DNA from: Thermoplasmata archaeon
GTDB taxonomy: Archaea; Thermoplasmatota; Thermoplasmata; Lutacidiplasmatales; UBA184
Assembly (NCBI GenBank): GCA_021817245.1
Contig: JAKAVQ010000004.1
Coordinates: forward strand, 51,403 to 115,402
Length of the DNA: 64,000 nucleotides
Reading direction: 5' to 3'
Shown: positions 28,183 to 36,994 of the stretch, in pieces
How the letters are laid out: each line of letters begins with the position of its first letter
Position numbering within the stretch: the stretch's first letter is position 1
Notes under the pieces: model-generated
Database searches by the model: none
What the model saw: only the letters and a program-made list of their open reading frames with translations
Told to the model about the DNA's origin: nothing
Made by a program: the position numbers and the translations under genes

Positions 28183-29580
28183 GTGCCCCGCGCGCTCTTC
28201 CTCGGACTCGACTCGGTACCGCCCGGGCTCCTGTTCGAGCGATTCCGGTCGGTCCTTCCGCACGTGGAGCGGCTGCGGGAGCGCGCCCGCTACGGGACGT
28301 TGCGGAGCACCGACCCCCCGATCACCGTCCCGGCGTGGGCCGTGATGTTCACCGGCGTAGACCCGGGAACTCTCGGGCTCTACGGCTTCCGGCACCGGCG
28401 CGCGGGCTCGTACACGGAGACGTATGGACCCACCTCTGGGATGATCCCGGTTCCCCCGGTCTGGGACCTCCTTTCGCGCGCGGGGCGCCGGGTCGCGGTG
28501 CTCGGAATGCCGCCGGGGTATCCGCCGCCGCGGTTGAACGGGGTGTACGTCTCCGACTTCCTGACGCCCCCGAGCGCACGGGAGTTCGTCAATCCTCCGA
28601 GCTACCGGGCGGAGATCGACCGGGCGGCGGAGGGCCAGTACCGTTTCGACGTGGCCTTCCGCACCGAGGACCGGGACCGGCTGGAGCGGGAGCTCTTCGA
28701 CATGACCCGGCGGCGGTTCGCCGTGGCCCGTCGGCTCTGGGAGACGGAGGCCTGGGACCTCTTCGCGTTCCACGAGATCGGGCCGGACCGCCTGCACCAC
28801 GCCTTCTGGAAGTACCTCGACCCCGGCCATCCGGGCTTCGTCGCCGATTCCCCGTTCCGCTCCACGGCGGAGCGGTACTATCGGCTGCTCGACGAAGAGA
28901 TCGGAGCGTGGCTAAAGCTCGTGCCCGAGGACGTCGACCTCTGGATCGCCTCCGACCACGGGACTCAGGCGATGGAGGGAGGGTTCTGCATCAACGAGTG
29001 GCTCCTCGAAAAGGGGTACCTCGCGCTGCGCGGCCCCCGACCGCCCCCGGGGACGCCGCTCGAGTCGGCCCCGGTCGACTGGACCCGGACGCGCGTCTGG
29101 GCGGCGGGCGGCTACTACGCTCGGTTGTTCTTCAATGTCCGTGGCCGCGAGCCCGCGGGGACCGTCGATCCTGGCGAGATCGGTCGACTGGCGGAGGAGA
29201 TCGAGCGGGAACTGGGCCGGGTCGTGGCGCCGGACGGGCGGCCGCTCGGCGTCCGGCTCCTCGACCCGCAGCGGGTCTACCGGATCGTGCGGGGCGATCC
29301 TCCCGACCGAATGGCGTACTTCCGGGAGCTCCGCTGGCGCTCGGCAGGAACGCTGGGTCACGCCGGCCTCTTTCTGACCGAGAACGACACCGGCCCGGAC
29401 GACGCCGTCCACTCGATGGACGGCCTCTTCCTCCTCCATGCGCCGCAAGACCGGGCGCCCTCCGGCCGACTTCCCGAGCAATCGATCCTCGACATCGCGC
29501 CGACGCTCCTTCGACGGTTCGGCCTCGCGCTCCCTCCGCACGTTCAGGGCCGGCCGATCCCGGCGCTCCTGCGACCCTGA
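28183..29580 (+). CDS. Alkaline-phosphatase-superfamily phosphodiesterase (type I phosphodiesterase/nucleotide pyrophosphatase-like)
   Basis: MPRALFLGLDSVPPGLL; TDPPITVPAWAVMFTGVDPGTLGLYGF; WIASDHGTQ. Confidence 0.88.
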   Translation: MPRALFLGLDSVPPGLLFERFRSVLPHVERLRERARYGTLRSTDPPITVPAWAVMFTGVDPGTLGLYGFRHRRAGSYTETYGPTSGMIPVPPVWDLLSRAGRRVAVLGMPPGYPPPRLNGVYVSDFLTPPSAREFVNPPSYRAEIDRAAEGQYRFDVAFRTEDRDRLERELFDMTRRRFAVARRLWETEAWDLFAFHEIGPDRLHHAFWKYLDPGHPGFVADSPFRSTAERYYRLLDEEIGAWLKLVPEDVDLWIASDHGTQAMEGGFCINEWLLEKGYLALRGPRPPPGTPLESAPVDWTRTRVWAAGGYYARLFFNVRGREPAGTVDPGEIGRLAEEIERELGRVVAPDGRPLGVRLLDPQRVYRIVRGDPPDRMAYFRELRWRSAGTLGHAGLFLTENDTGPDDAVHSMDGLFLLHAPQDRAPSGRLPEQSILDIAPTLLRRFGLALPPHVQGRPIPALLRP

Positions 29581-29638
29581 TCTCGCCGCCGGCGGCTCCG
29601 CGCACCGAAGCCGACCTTGCGGGGCGCGGAGGTCCGGC

Positions 29639-30361
29639 TCAGACGCCGGAGACCTGCACGAGGGCCGGTCCGCCGAGCGCCATCAGGAGAGCAATCCCGA
29701 GAGCGACCGCGACCACCGAAAGGCCGGCCTGCGGCTTCCGCAGCTCCGACCAGGGGTGTCGCGCTCCGAAGAACAGCAAGACCGCCCCGGCCCCCATCGC
29801 CACCTCGAGGGCGTACGGGAGGGGCCAGGAGGTCCGGGCGAACGGTGCCAGCAAGGGAAAGCCTCCCCCGTCGACCGAGAGATGTCCGAGCCAGCCGGCG
29901 GCGACCAGCCAAACGCCGGACCGGCCGATCACGACGCCGGCCGCGTAGGTCAGCAGAAGGAGGAAGAAGAGATTGTGCGCCGGTCGGCCGACTTCGGTCG
30001 GCAGGTACGCACCATAGACATGGTCGAGGTCGATCTCCGTGGCGAGCACCGGCCCGAACAGCGCGAGGTGAATGTCCCGAGCGGGGAGCACGAGGAGCAG
30101 CCCGATCCCGGCGTGCCAGGCGCCGTCCAGAAGCGCGGGCCGAGACGTCACCGACCCGCCCAAGAAGGTCGGCTGGCCCAAGAGATATGCCCCCAGGTCG
30201 ACCAGTGCGGGAAAGGCGGCGGCCAGCCCTAGGAAGAGCAGGACCGCCTTCCCACCGAGCCGGCAGGAGAACTCGGGTTCGGGGCGGTTCCCCATCCATC
30301 GGCTGAGCCCCCCTCGGCCCGATCGCCGCTCCGCCGGACCGGGCGGGCGAGGCTCGCTCAT
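29639..30361 (-). CDS. Integral membrane protein, DUF457/YdjM-like metal-dependent hydrolase family
   Basis: TEIDLDHVYGAYLPTEVGRPAHNLFFLLLL...GWLGHLSVDGGGFPLLAPF (His/Asp motifs in TM context). Confidence 0.7.
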   Translation of the reverse strand: MSEPRPPGPAERRSGRGGLSRWMGNRPEPEFSCRLGGKAVLLFLGLAAAFPALVDLGAYLLGQPTFLGGSVTSRPALLDGAWHAGIGLLLVLPARDIHLALFGPVLATEIDLDHVYGAYLPTEVGRPAHNLFFLLLLTYAAGVVIGRSGVWLVAAGWLGHLSVDGGGFPLLAPFARTSWPLPYALEVAMGAGAVLLFFGARHPWSELRKPQAGLSVVAVALGIALLMALGGPALVQVSGV

Positions 30362-32451
30362 CCCTGAGAGCCGAGCGGTCGAAGTGCCCCGACCGAAGAG
30401 GCGCCCGGCCGGACGGGGGACTCCGAAGGAGGCGCGCGGGACGCCGCTCCCGCGACGGTCACGGCGTCCAGCGAGCGGAGCGAGCCGTCGGGGGGGACGA
30501 CGAACGTTCGGTCGACCCGGGAGAGGACCGGCTCCGAAGGGGCTTGACCCGGGGCATCCAGATCGAGGTCCAGGACGGCCAGCGCGTTGCGGCCCCGGAC
30601 GAGCGAGCCCACGTTGCGCAGGAAGGAGTACCCGACACGGTAGTCGCGTCGTCGGAGCAGCACGGAGGCTCCGAGCACCACCACGCAGAGGGGCGGCCCG
30701 TTCGCCAGCGAGAGCTCGCGAAGACCCGCGATGAAGCGGGCCAGGAGCCGGACGTAGCTGGGGGGCCGCGCGTCGGCCGGGAAACCCCCTCCGTCACCTC
30801 CGCGAAGCTCGGGTCCGCCGAACTCTGATCCGTCGATCCAATGGAGGCTCCCCTCGAGGAGCTTTCGCGCCGCGTCGGCGTTCGATCTCTCCAGCCGTTC
30901 GGTGACGTCGGCGGGGGAGTCTCGGAAGGTGACCAGGAGCGCCTGGCCCCCGTTCCGGAGGCCCTCGAGGAGGAAACGGTCGATCGCCGACCGGGAGGGG
31001 GTTCCGCCCGCCGACAGTAAGGCGACGGTGGTTCCGGCCCCGAGGCCCTCGAACAGCACGTCGAGGGCCGACTGCGTCGCCGCGGTGCGCTCCGCGGGAA
31101 CCGGGGTCCGGGCCCAGGAGGGAAGCGAAGGCGCGGAGGGTGCGGCGGGAAGAAGAGGGGCCGCCGAGGAGAGCTCGGGCAGGGTCGGCCGGACCACTGT
31201 GGCCGCGGGGGCGGGAACGCGCGCGACCGAGACGGGGACGTCCGCAGGAACGGGCGAGCGGACGGAGGGGAGGGGCATCGTGCGCATGACCCGCGGATCC
31301 GGTGGTGCGACCGCTGCGGGAGCGGGCGCGACCGGAGAGGGCGGGGGGAGCGAGGGAGGCCGCGCGACCATCGGCCGGGTCTCCGCGCCGACGGGAATCC
31401 CAAGGGCCTGTTTCGGGGCGGTCGGCGCCGGGCGTACTTCGAGGACCTCGCGCGGTGGCGTCCGATGCTCGAGTCGGCGCTCGCGTTCGACGAGATCATG
31501 CCGCTGCCGGTCGAGCTCGGTCTGCCATCCGAGGAGCGCCTTCTCGAAGGCACGAAGAGTCTCGGAAGACGGCGGAGCGCGAAGACTTGGAGCCGTGGGC
31601 CCCGGGTTGCGGTCGATCGGAGCCCGCCGTACGGGAGAAGTTCCGAGGGCGGCCGCTGGGACGCCGTCCGGGGTCCCGTACTGCCAGCCCCGCGCTCGGG
31701 TTCCGGCGACGGCGGTCCGCGGAACGATCAGCGGCATGGGGTCGGCCGACTCCTCCGGTGCGGAGTGCAGGATCGAGTCGGCCGCCTCGAAGAGGAACGC
31801 GGCGGTGATCAGGCAGACGCCGACGAGGAGGCTCGAGCCCGCCCCCGAGGTCCCCGGAGCGAAGACCAGGACCCCGAAGACCACCGGCAACCCGAGCAGG
31901 ACGAACCCCGTCCACGGCAGGGGCACCCGGACGAAGTCGACGTGTCCCACCGCGTAGATCGCGAGCGCGATCACGAAAAGCGAGGACGGGAAGAACATCG
32001 CGGCGGGATCGGCCGGGCCGCCGAACGCCCCCGACCCGACGAGCAGGAGCCCCGAGAGGTTCGCGAGGCCGACCCCGGCGGAGATCCGCCGAAGCTGGCT
32101 CGCCGACCCCCGGCCCGGAACAAGGTCGCTTCCCCTTCGGAGAAGCCAGTTGCTGGCGGGCAGGGCGGCGGCCAGGGTCCCGAGGAGGAGAAGGAATCCG
32201 GGCAACGTGGCGGAGTCGACGCCGAATCCGATCGAGACCCGGCCGAGGACCGCTACGCCGAGGGCTACGAGTATCCCGACGGTGATCAGCACGAGCCAGC
32301 GAGGTAGGATCGAGCGAACGCGGGAACCCCGTCCGACCGCGCGCATCGCGGTCACAAGCTGGGCGGCGAGCCGTCCGCGGCGTGGGGTCGGGGTCGACCC
32401 CGGGACCATGGCTTTGGCGCGGGGCGAACGGGCACGCCGGCTACCTCGCAC
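30358..32451 (-). CDS. 6-TM protein with coiled/Pro-rich linker and C-terminal degenerate RecA/KaiC-like domain (copy B)
   Basis: Six N-terminal hydrophobic segments, FEKALLGWQTELDRQRHDLVERERRLEHR, then TTVALLSAGGTPSRSAIDRFLLEGLRNGGQALLVTFRDSPADV...VGYSFLRNVGSLVRGRNALAVLDLD; same architecture as 48345-51152. Start may be GTG 32451 or ATG 32409. Confidence 0.8.
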   Translation of the reverse strand: MRGSRRARSPRAKAMVPGSTPTPRRGRLAAQLVTAMRAVGRGSRVRSILPRWLVLITVGILVALGVAVLGRVSIGFGVDSATLPGFLLLLGTLAAALPASNWLLRRGSDLVPGRGSASQLRRISAGVGLANLSGLLLVGSGAFGGPADPAAMFFPSSLFVIALAIYAVGHVDFVRVPLPWTGFVLLGLPVVFGVLVFAPGTSGAGSSLLVGVCLITAAFLFEAADSILHSAPEESADPMPLIVPRTAVAGTRARGWQYGTPDGVPAAALGTSPVRRAPIDRNPGPTAPSLRAPPSSETLRAFEKALLGWQTELDRQRHDLVERERRLEHRTPPREVLEVRPAPTAPKQALGIPVGAETRPMVARPPSLPPPSPVAPAPAAVAPPDPRVMRTMPLPSVRSPVPADVPVSVARVPAPAATVVRPTLPELSSAAPLLPAAPSAPSLPSWARTPVPAERTAATQSALDVLFEGLGAGTTVALLSAGGTPSRSAIDRFLLEGLRNGGQALLVTFRDSPADVTERLERSNADAARKLLEGSLHWIDGSEFGGPELRGGDGGGFPADARPPSYVRLLARFIAGLRELSLANGPPLCVVVLGASVLLRRRDYRVGYSFLRNVGSLVRGRNALAVLDLDLDAPGQAPSEPVLSRVDRTFVVPPDGSLRSLDAVTVAGAASRAPPSESPVRPGASSVGALRPLGSQG

Positions 32452-32469
32452 AACGAGCGACGCGAACCC

Positions 32470-32480
32470 TACTTAATCCT
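32470..32480 (-). promoter_or_regulatory. TATA-type element AGGATTAAGTA upstream of copy B of the TM-KaiC-like protein
   Basis: Reverse complement of tacttaatcct; 18 nt before the GTG at 32451. Confidence 0.45.
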
Positions 32481-32622
32481 CGGCTTCCGCACGCAGCGAC
32501 GACGCTGCGGATCGCCCGCCCGGGTCCAAGGGGCGCAGTGTCGGCGTCGCGTCCGTGCCGGGAGGCGGCCGGCCGTGCGGAAAGTCCTATAAGTCGGACC
32601 GCCACCCGGGGTCGGTGACGTC

Positions 32623-33786
32623 GTGATCGCTCCGCACGGTGGGCATCTCGTGGACCGTCTGCGACCGAAGAACGAGCTCGCCCGCCGGGAGGGAGAGCTC
32701 GGAGACCTCCTCACCCTCTCGCCGGGGGTCGACGAGGTGTACGACGCCGAGAAGATCGGGATCGGAGCGTACAGCCCCCTCGAGGGGTTTCAGGACTCGG
32801 CAGCCCTCGAGGCGATCCTTTCCCGCGGCCGTCTTCCGAACGATCTTCCCTGGACGATGCCGATCGTGCTCGCCCCCTCGGCGGCCGCGGACGTGGCCAC
32901 CGTCGGAAAACTGCGGGCCGGTGACGAGGTCGGGCTCCTCGACCGCTCCGGCCGCCTTTTCGCCCTCTTGCGGGTCGATGAGAAGTACGCGCTCGACCGC
33001 GCCCGGTTCGCTCAGCAGGTCTACCGCACGACCGACCCGAACCACCCCAACGTCGCCGACGTGTTCGCCCTCGGGGAGACCGCGGTCGCCGGCCGCATCG
33101 ACCTATTGCGCCGTCTCGAGTTGCCGACGGGAGAGTTCGAGCGGACCCCGGCGGAGGTCCGCGAGGAGTTCGCCCGTCGGGGATGGAAGAACGTCGCCGC
33201 GTACCAGACCCGGAACGTACCGCACACGGCCCACGAGTACCTCCAGCGGTGCACCCTCGAGCGGTCCGACGTCGACGGTCTCTTCGTCCATCCGGTCCTC
33301 GGCCGGCTGAAGAAGGGCGACTACCGGCCGGAGGTGATCCTCGCCGCGTACCGGGTGCTCGTGGAGAAGTACTACCCGAAGGACCGCGTCCTCCTGGCCG
33401 CGCTGAGCATCACGATGCGCTACGGCGGGCCGCGCGCCGCGCTGTTCCTCGCGATCGTTCGGCAGAACTTCGGCTGCTCGCACTACATCGTCGGACGCGA
33501 CCAGGCGGGCGTCGGGAAGTACTACGAGCCGTTCGACTGCCAACGCATCTTCGACGAACTACCGCTCGAGATCCTGCCGGTCAAGTACGCCGAGACCTTC
33601 TTCTGCCGGGACTGCCGATGGATGGCGACGCCGCGCACCTGCGCGCACCCGGCCGACCACCGGATCGACACGAGCCAGACCCGAATCCGCACGGCGCTCT
33701 CTAAGGGAGAGCCTCTCCCGAGCGAGATCATCCGACCCGAGATCGCGGAGATCCTGGGCCGGGGCGACGTTCTCCTCTCGGAGTAG
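32623..33786 (+). CDS. sat: Sulfate adenylyltransferase (ATP sulfurylase)
   Basis: AYQTRNVPHTAHEYLQR, GRDQAGVGKYYEPFD, GDYRPEVILAAYRVLVEKYYPKDRVLLAALSITMRYGGPRAALFLAIVRQNFGCSHYIVGRD. Confidence 0.93.
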   Translation: MIAPHGGHLVDRLRPKNELARREGELGDLLTLSPGVDEVYDAEKIGIGAYSPLEGFQDSAALEAILSRGRLPNDLPWTMPIVLAPSAAADVATVGKLRAGDEVGLLDRSGRLFALLRVDEKYALDRARFAQQVYRTTDPNHPNVADVFALGETAVAGRIDLLRRLELPTGEFERTPAEVREEFARRGWKNVAAYQTRNVPHTAHEYLQRCTLERSDVDGLFVHPVLGRLKKGDYRPEVILAAYRVLVEKYYPKDRVLLAALSITMRYGGPRAALFLAIVRQNFGCSHYIVGRDQAGVGKYYEPFDCQRIFDELPLEILPVKYAETFFCRDCRWMATPRTCAHPADHRIDTSQTRIRTALSKGEPLPSEIIRPEIAEILGRGDVLLSE

Positions 33787-33983
33787 GCCGGCGGGAAGCC
33801 CGACCGGTTCCCGATACGAGGGGCCGGCGGAAGACTTTCGCTCGGGGCCGCGCCTCCGACGGTCGAGCTCGGGGCGGACCCCCGCCCCGCACGGACAGTG
33901 TCCGGCGGTCCGCGGCACCTGGGCTCCGATCCGAGGATCGCGGAAGCTCCGTCGCGCGTCCCGCCGGGCAGGAGGATTTGTGC

Positions 33984-35030
33984 CTAGAGCGCGCGCGGGG
34001 GGGTCGACCGGTAACGGCCCGGAGTCCGGGCGTACTCCGCGGCGCCGACGAGGGGGGCGTCCTCTCCGGCCGTCGCGATCGCGATCCGCACCCCGGCGGC
34101 GGACGGCTGGCACCGGGCCCGCACGGCCACCTCGATCACGGGCAGCAGCTCCGGCAGGCCCGCGACGAGCCCTCCTCCGAGGATGAGGACCGAGGGATTG
34201 AACGCGTTGACGACGCCGATCACCCCGTCCGCGAGGAACCGCTCCGTCTCCCGGACCAGCTGGCCCGAGAAGGGGTCGCCGGCGCGGTACTCCTGGAAGA
34301 GCGTCTGTGCGGAGATCGCGTCGATCGCGCCGGCCCGCTGGACGAGCGGGCGCCCGGCGTCGGGATTCGCGCTCACCGCCTCCTGGGCGCGCTCGGCGAT
34401 CGCCCAGCCCCCGGCATACGCCTCAAAGCAGCCCACGTTCGGACAGTGGCATCGGCGGCCCCCGACGACGATCGTCATGTGGCCGACCTCCCCGAGCGCG
34501 TGCGTGCCCCCCTCGAGCAGTCGACCCCCGACGACCGCGGAGCCACCGATCCCGGTCCCCAGGAAGAGGCAAAAGAAGTCGTTCGAGCCGCGGCCCGCAC
34601 CGAACCGCCATTCGGCGATCGTGGCGGCCCGCGCGTCGTTCAGCACGTGCACGGGGCGGCCGAGCTCCTCGGCGACCTGCCGGGCCAACGGAACGTCGCG
34701 CCACCCCAGGTTGGGGGCGTGGACGACGGTGCCGGTGCGGGGGTCGACCTGCGCCGCGACCGCCACGCCGATCGCCGCCGGCCGAAGGGGCGACGCCGCG
34801 AGGCAGCTCTGGGCGGAGCGCAAGAGCGTGCGGAGGACCCCGCTGGGCCCGTCGTTCGAGTGCACCTGGCGACCGCTGTGCGCGACGATCCGACCGTCCG
34901 GTGCCACGAGGCCGCTCACGACCTTCGTCGCGCCAAGGTCGATGCCCAGCACCACCGCGCCCGGGTCCGGGGGCGGGGCCGGGCGCCTCCTACTCTTCGG
35001 AGAGCTCTCCTCGGTGCTCGGCTTCGGCAT
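33984..35030 (-). CDS. ROK-family sugar kinase (glucokinase-like)
   Basis: VLGIDLGATKVVSGLVAPDGRIV; GTGIGGSAVVGG; GEVGHMTIVVGGRRCHCPNVGCFEAYAGG (zinc motif). Confidence 0.92.
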   Translation of the reverse strand: MPKPSTEESSPKSRRRPAPPPDPGAVVLGIDLGATKVVSGLVAPDGRIVAHSGRQVHSNDGPSGVLRTLLRSAQSCLAASPLRPAAIGVAVAAQVDPRTGTVVHAPNLGWRDVPLARQVAEELGRPVHVLNDARAATIAEWRFGAGRGSNDFFCLFLGTGIGGSAVVGGRLLEGGTHALGEVGHMTIVVGGRRCHCPNVGCFEAYAGGWAIAERAQEAVSANPDAGRPLVQRAGAIDAISAQTLFQEYRAGDPFSGQLVRETERFLADGVIGVVNAFNPSVLILGGGLVAGLPELLPVIEVAVRARCQPSAAGVRIAIATAGEDAPLVGAAEYARTPGRYRSTPPRAL

Positions 35031-36855
35031 ACTTGTGGACGACGTCGACGAACGTGGAGTGGGACCAGGTCAGCGGGGTCGCGCTCTTGGGCTCTCCACT
35101 GGCCCGATCGATCTGCTCGGGAAGCAGCCGCGTGGGGGTGGCGTGCGAGGCGGCCCATTCGATGAGCTCCCGGCAGCGCCCCCGTTCCCCGAGGCGCAGC
35201 CGGGCCTCGGCGAGCCACAGCGTGCAGACGACCCAGGGGTTCTCCTGCCCGTAGTACACGTCCCCCTCGTACCGGGCGAGCCCACCGGGACCGCCACACC
35301 AGAGACGCGACTCGATCGCGTCGACCGTAGCGCGGGCCCTCGGGTCCGTCCACGCGACGAGGCCCATCTTGAGCGCGAGCAGCGCGGAGGCATCGAGCCG
35401 GTCGTCCCGCGGGGAGAGGGAGCGGACGAACCGTTCCTTCGCCGAATCCCAGAAGTGCTCGACGGCGGCCCCGGCGATCTCCTCCGCCGCGGTGCGCCAG
35501 TTCCCCGGGTCCTTGCCGATCTCCTCGGCGACGCGGGCGGCGCGCTCGAGGGCGTGCGCGACGGCGGCGGTCGAGTAGAGATGGATGCCGAGCCGCTCCT
35601 CCCAGAGGTCGAAGCTCGGCGCGGGGAGCTTCGTCGCGGGGTCCCGGAATCCGGTGAGGAAGTTCGCCGCCCCTTTGACCATCGGCCAGTGCGCAAGGAG
35701 GACATCCGGGTCGGCGCCCCGCTTGAAGTGGTGCCAGACGGAGGCGATCACGGTCGCGGTCTGGTCGATCTGCAGGTGGGGAGGCGGGTGCCAGGTCGAC
35801 CCGATCGCCCCATCGGGAAAGTGGCGGTGGAAGTACGACCCGTCCGGGTTTTGGCAGATCCGGGCGAAGTCGAGGAATCGTGCCGCGTTGTCGTAGAGCC
35901 CGGCTTCGTCCATCGCCTTCGCGACGTAGCCGCCGTCCCGCCACCAACAGTAGTTGTACGTGTCTCCCGCGGCCGCCAGCGAGCGCGTGTCGGGCGATGC
36001 GATGATCGATCCGTTCGTTCCGGTCGCGTGGCGCAACAGCAGCACGCTCATCCGGTAGACCTCCCGACCGCGCTCGCTCAGGCCCCGCGGCGGGTTCGGA
36101 AGGCGGCGTTGCACCCACGTCCGCCAGAACGCCTCGCTCTCCCGCACGAAGCGGACGTAGCCCCCGTCGCGCACGTAGTCCCGGATCTGGTGCGCTGCGG
36201 GCAGGCTGCGGCCCGCCGCGAGGAACAGGCGGACGACCGTGTCGTTCTCGGGAGCGGCCTCGAGGTCGAACTCCACCACGCTGTCGGCGGCGCCGTGGGC
36301 GACCGCGCCCCCCTCGAGGCGCCCGTCCTCCGCGTCCACGTACGTGCCCCGCAGGCCCTTCAGGGTGTGCTCCCCGCAGACCGCCCGGGAGAACGGCGGA
36401 TCGGAGAAGAACTCGAAGAAGTACCCGCGTTTGTAGTGGACCAGGCTCGGCACCTGGGGGTCGACGAACGCGGTGTCCTGGTACATCGACTCGGCGATCT
36501 GGAAGGAGTGGTAGGTGAAGAGCCGGATCGGGCGGGGCGGGTCCGCGCGGACTCGGAAGACGCGCGCGATCAGGTCGTGGTTGGGGTGGACATGGTCGCG
36601 CACCGTGATCGTGAGCCCATGACCGCACCAGACCGACTCGGGAAGGTGGCCGGGCCCGTACGGCTCCTGGCGGATCTCGTAACCGTTCCCGCGACGCAGC
36701 CAGGCGAACCGCGAGCTGTTGACGTCGAACACCCCGAGCCGTGCCTCGCGCAGTTGCTGGAACTGGCCGGGGAAGGGGTAGAACAGCTCGTTCCAGTCCC
36801 CGTTCTCGTTGACGGTCAGGAGCAACCGCCCGTTCCCCGAGAGTGCGGTGATCAT
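34990..36855 (-). CDS. Glycoside hydrolase family 15 (glucoamylase/trehalase-like)
   Basis: SGNGRLLLTVNENGDWNELFYPFPGQFQQ; YNYCWWRDGGYVAKAMDEAG; DLWEERLGIHLYST; NPWVVCTLWLAEARL; LTWSHSTFVDVV. Confidence 0.92.
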   Translation of the reverse strand: MITALSGNGRLLLTVNENGDWNELFYPFPGQFQQLREARLGVFDVNSSRFAWLRRGNGYEIRQEPYGPGHLPESVWCGHGLTITVRDHVHPNHDLIARVFRVRADPPRPIRLFTYHSFQIAESMYQDTAFVDPQVPSLVHYKRGYFFEFFSDPPFSRAVCGEHTLKGLRGTYVDAEDGRLEGGAVAHGAADSVVEFDLEAAPENDTVVRLFLAAGRSLPAAHQIRDYVRDGGYVRFVRESEAFWRTWVQRRLPNPPRGLSERGREVYRMSVLLLRHATGTNGSIIASPDTRSLAAAGDTYNYCWWRDGGYVAKAMDEAGLYDNAARFLDFARICQNPDGSYFHRHFPDGAIGSTWHPPPHLQIDQTATVIASVWHHFKRGADPDVLLAHWPMVKGAANFLTGFRDPATKLPAPSFDLWEERLGIHLYSTAAVAHALERAARVAEEIGKDPGNWRTAAEEIAGAAVEHFWDSAKERFVRSLSPRDDRLDASALLALKMGLVAWTDPRARATVDAIESRLWCGGPGGLARYEGDVYYGQENPWVVCTLWLAEARLRLGERGRCRELIEWAASHATPTRLLPEQIDRASGEPKSATPLTWSHSTFVDVVHKYAEAEHRGELSEE

Positions 36856-36994
36856 CGATCGTTCCCCCCGCCGCCATCGAGCGCGACGCCCAAGCCGCAC
36901 CGAACCGGCCGATAGAGAGGGGGGGCGCTCTCGGCTTTATCTCCTCGGTTCGACCGGTCCGGCCCTTCCGGTCGACGTCGGCCGGCGTCGGCCG

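Noticed and set aside
25909-28830. 973-aa minus-strand ORF
   Set aside because: Antisense shadow over four well-supported plus-strand genes; composition typical of high-GC reverse frames, no domain motif.
34183-36915. 910-aa plus-strand ORF
   Set aside because: Antisense to the ROK and GH15 genes, which have clear family motifs.
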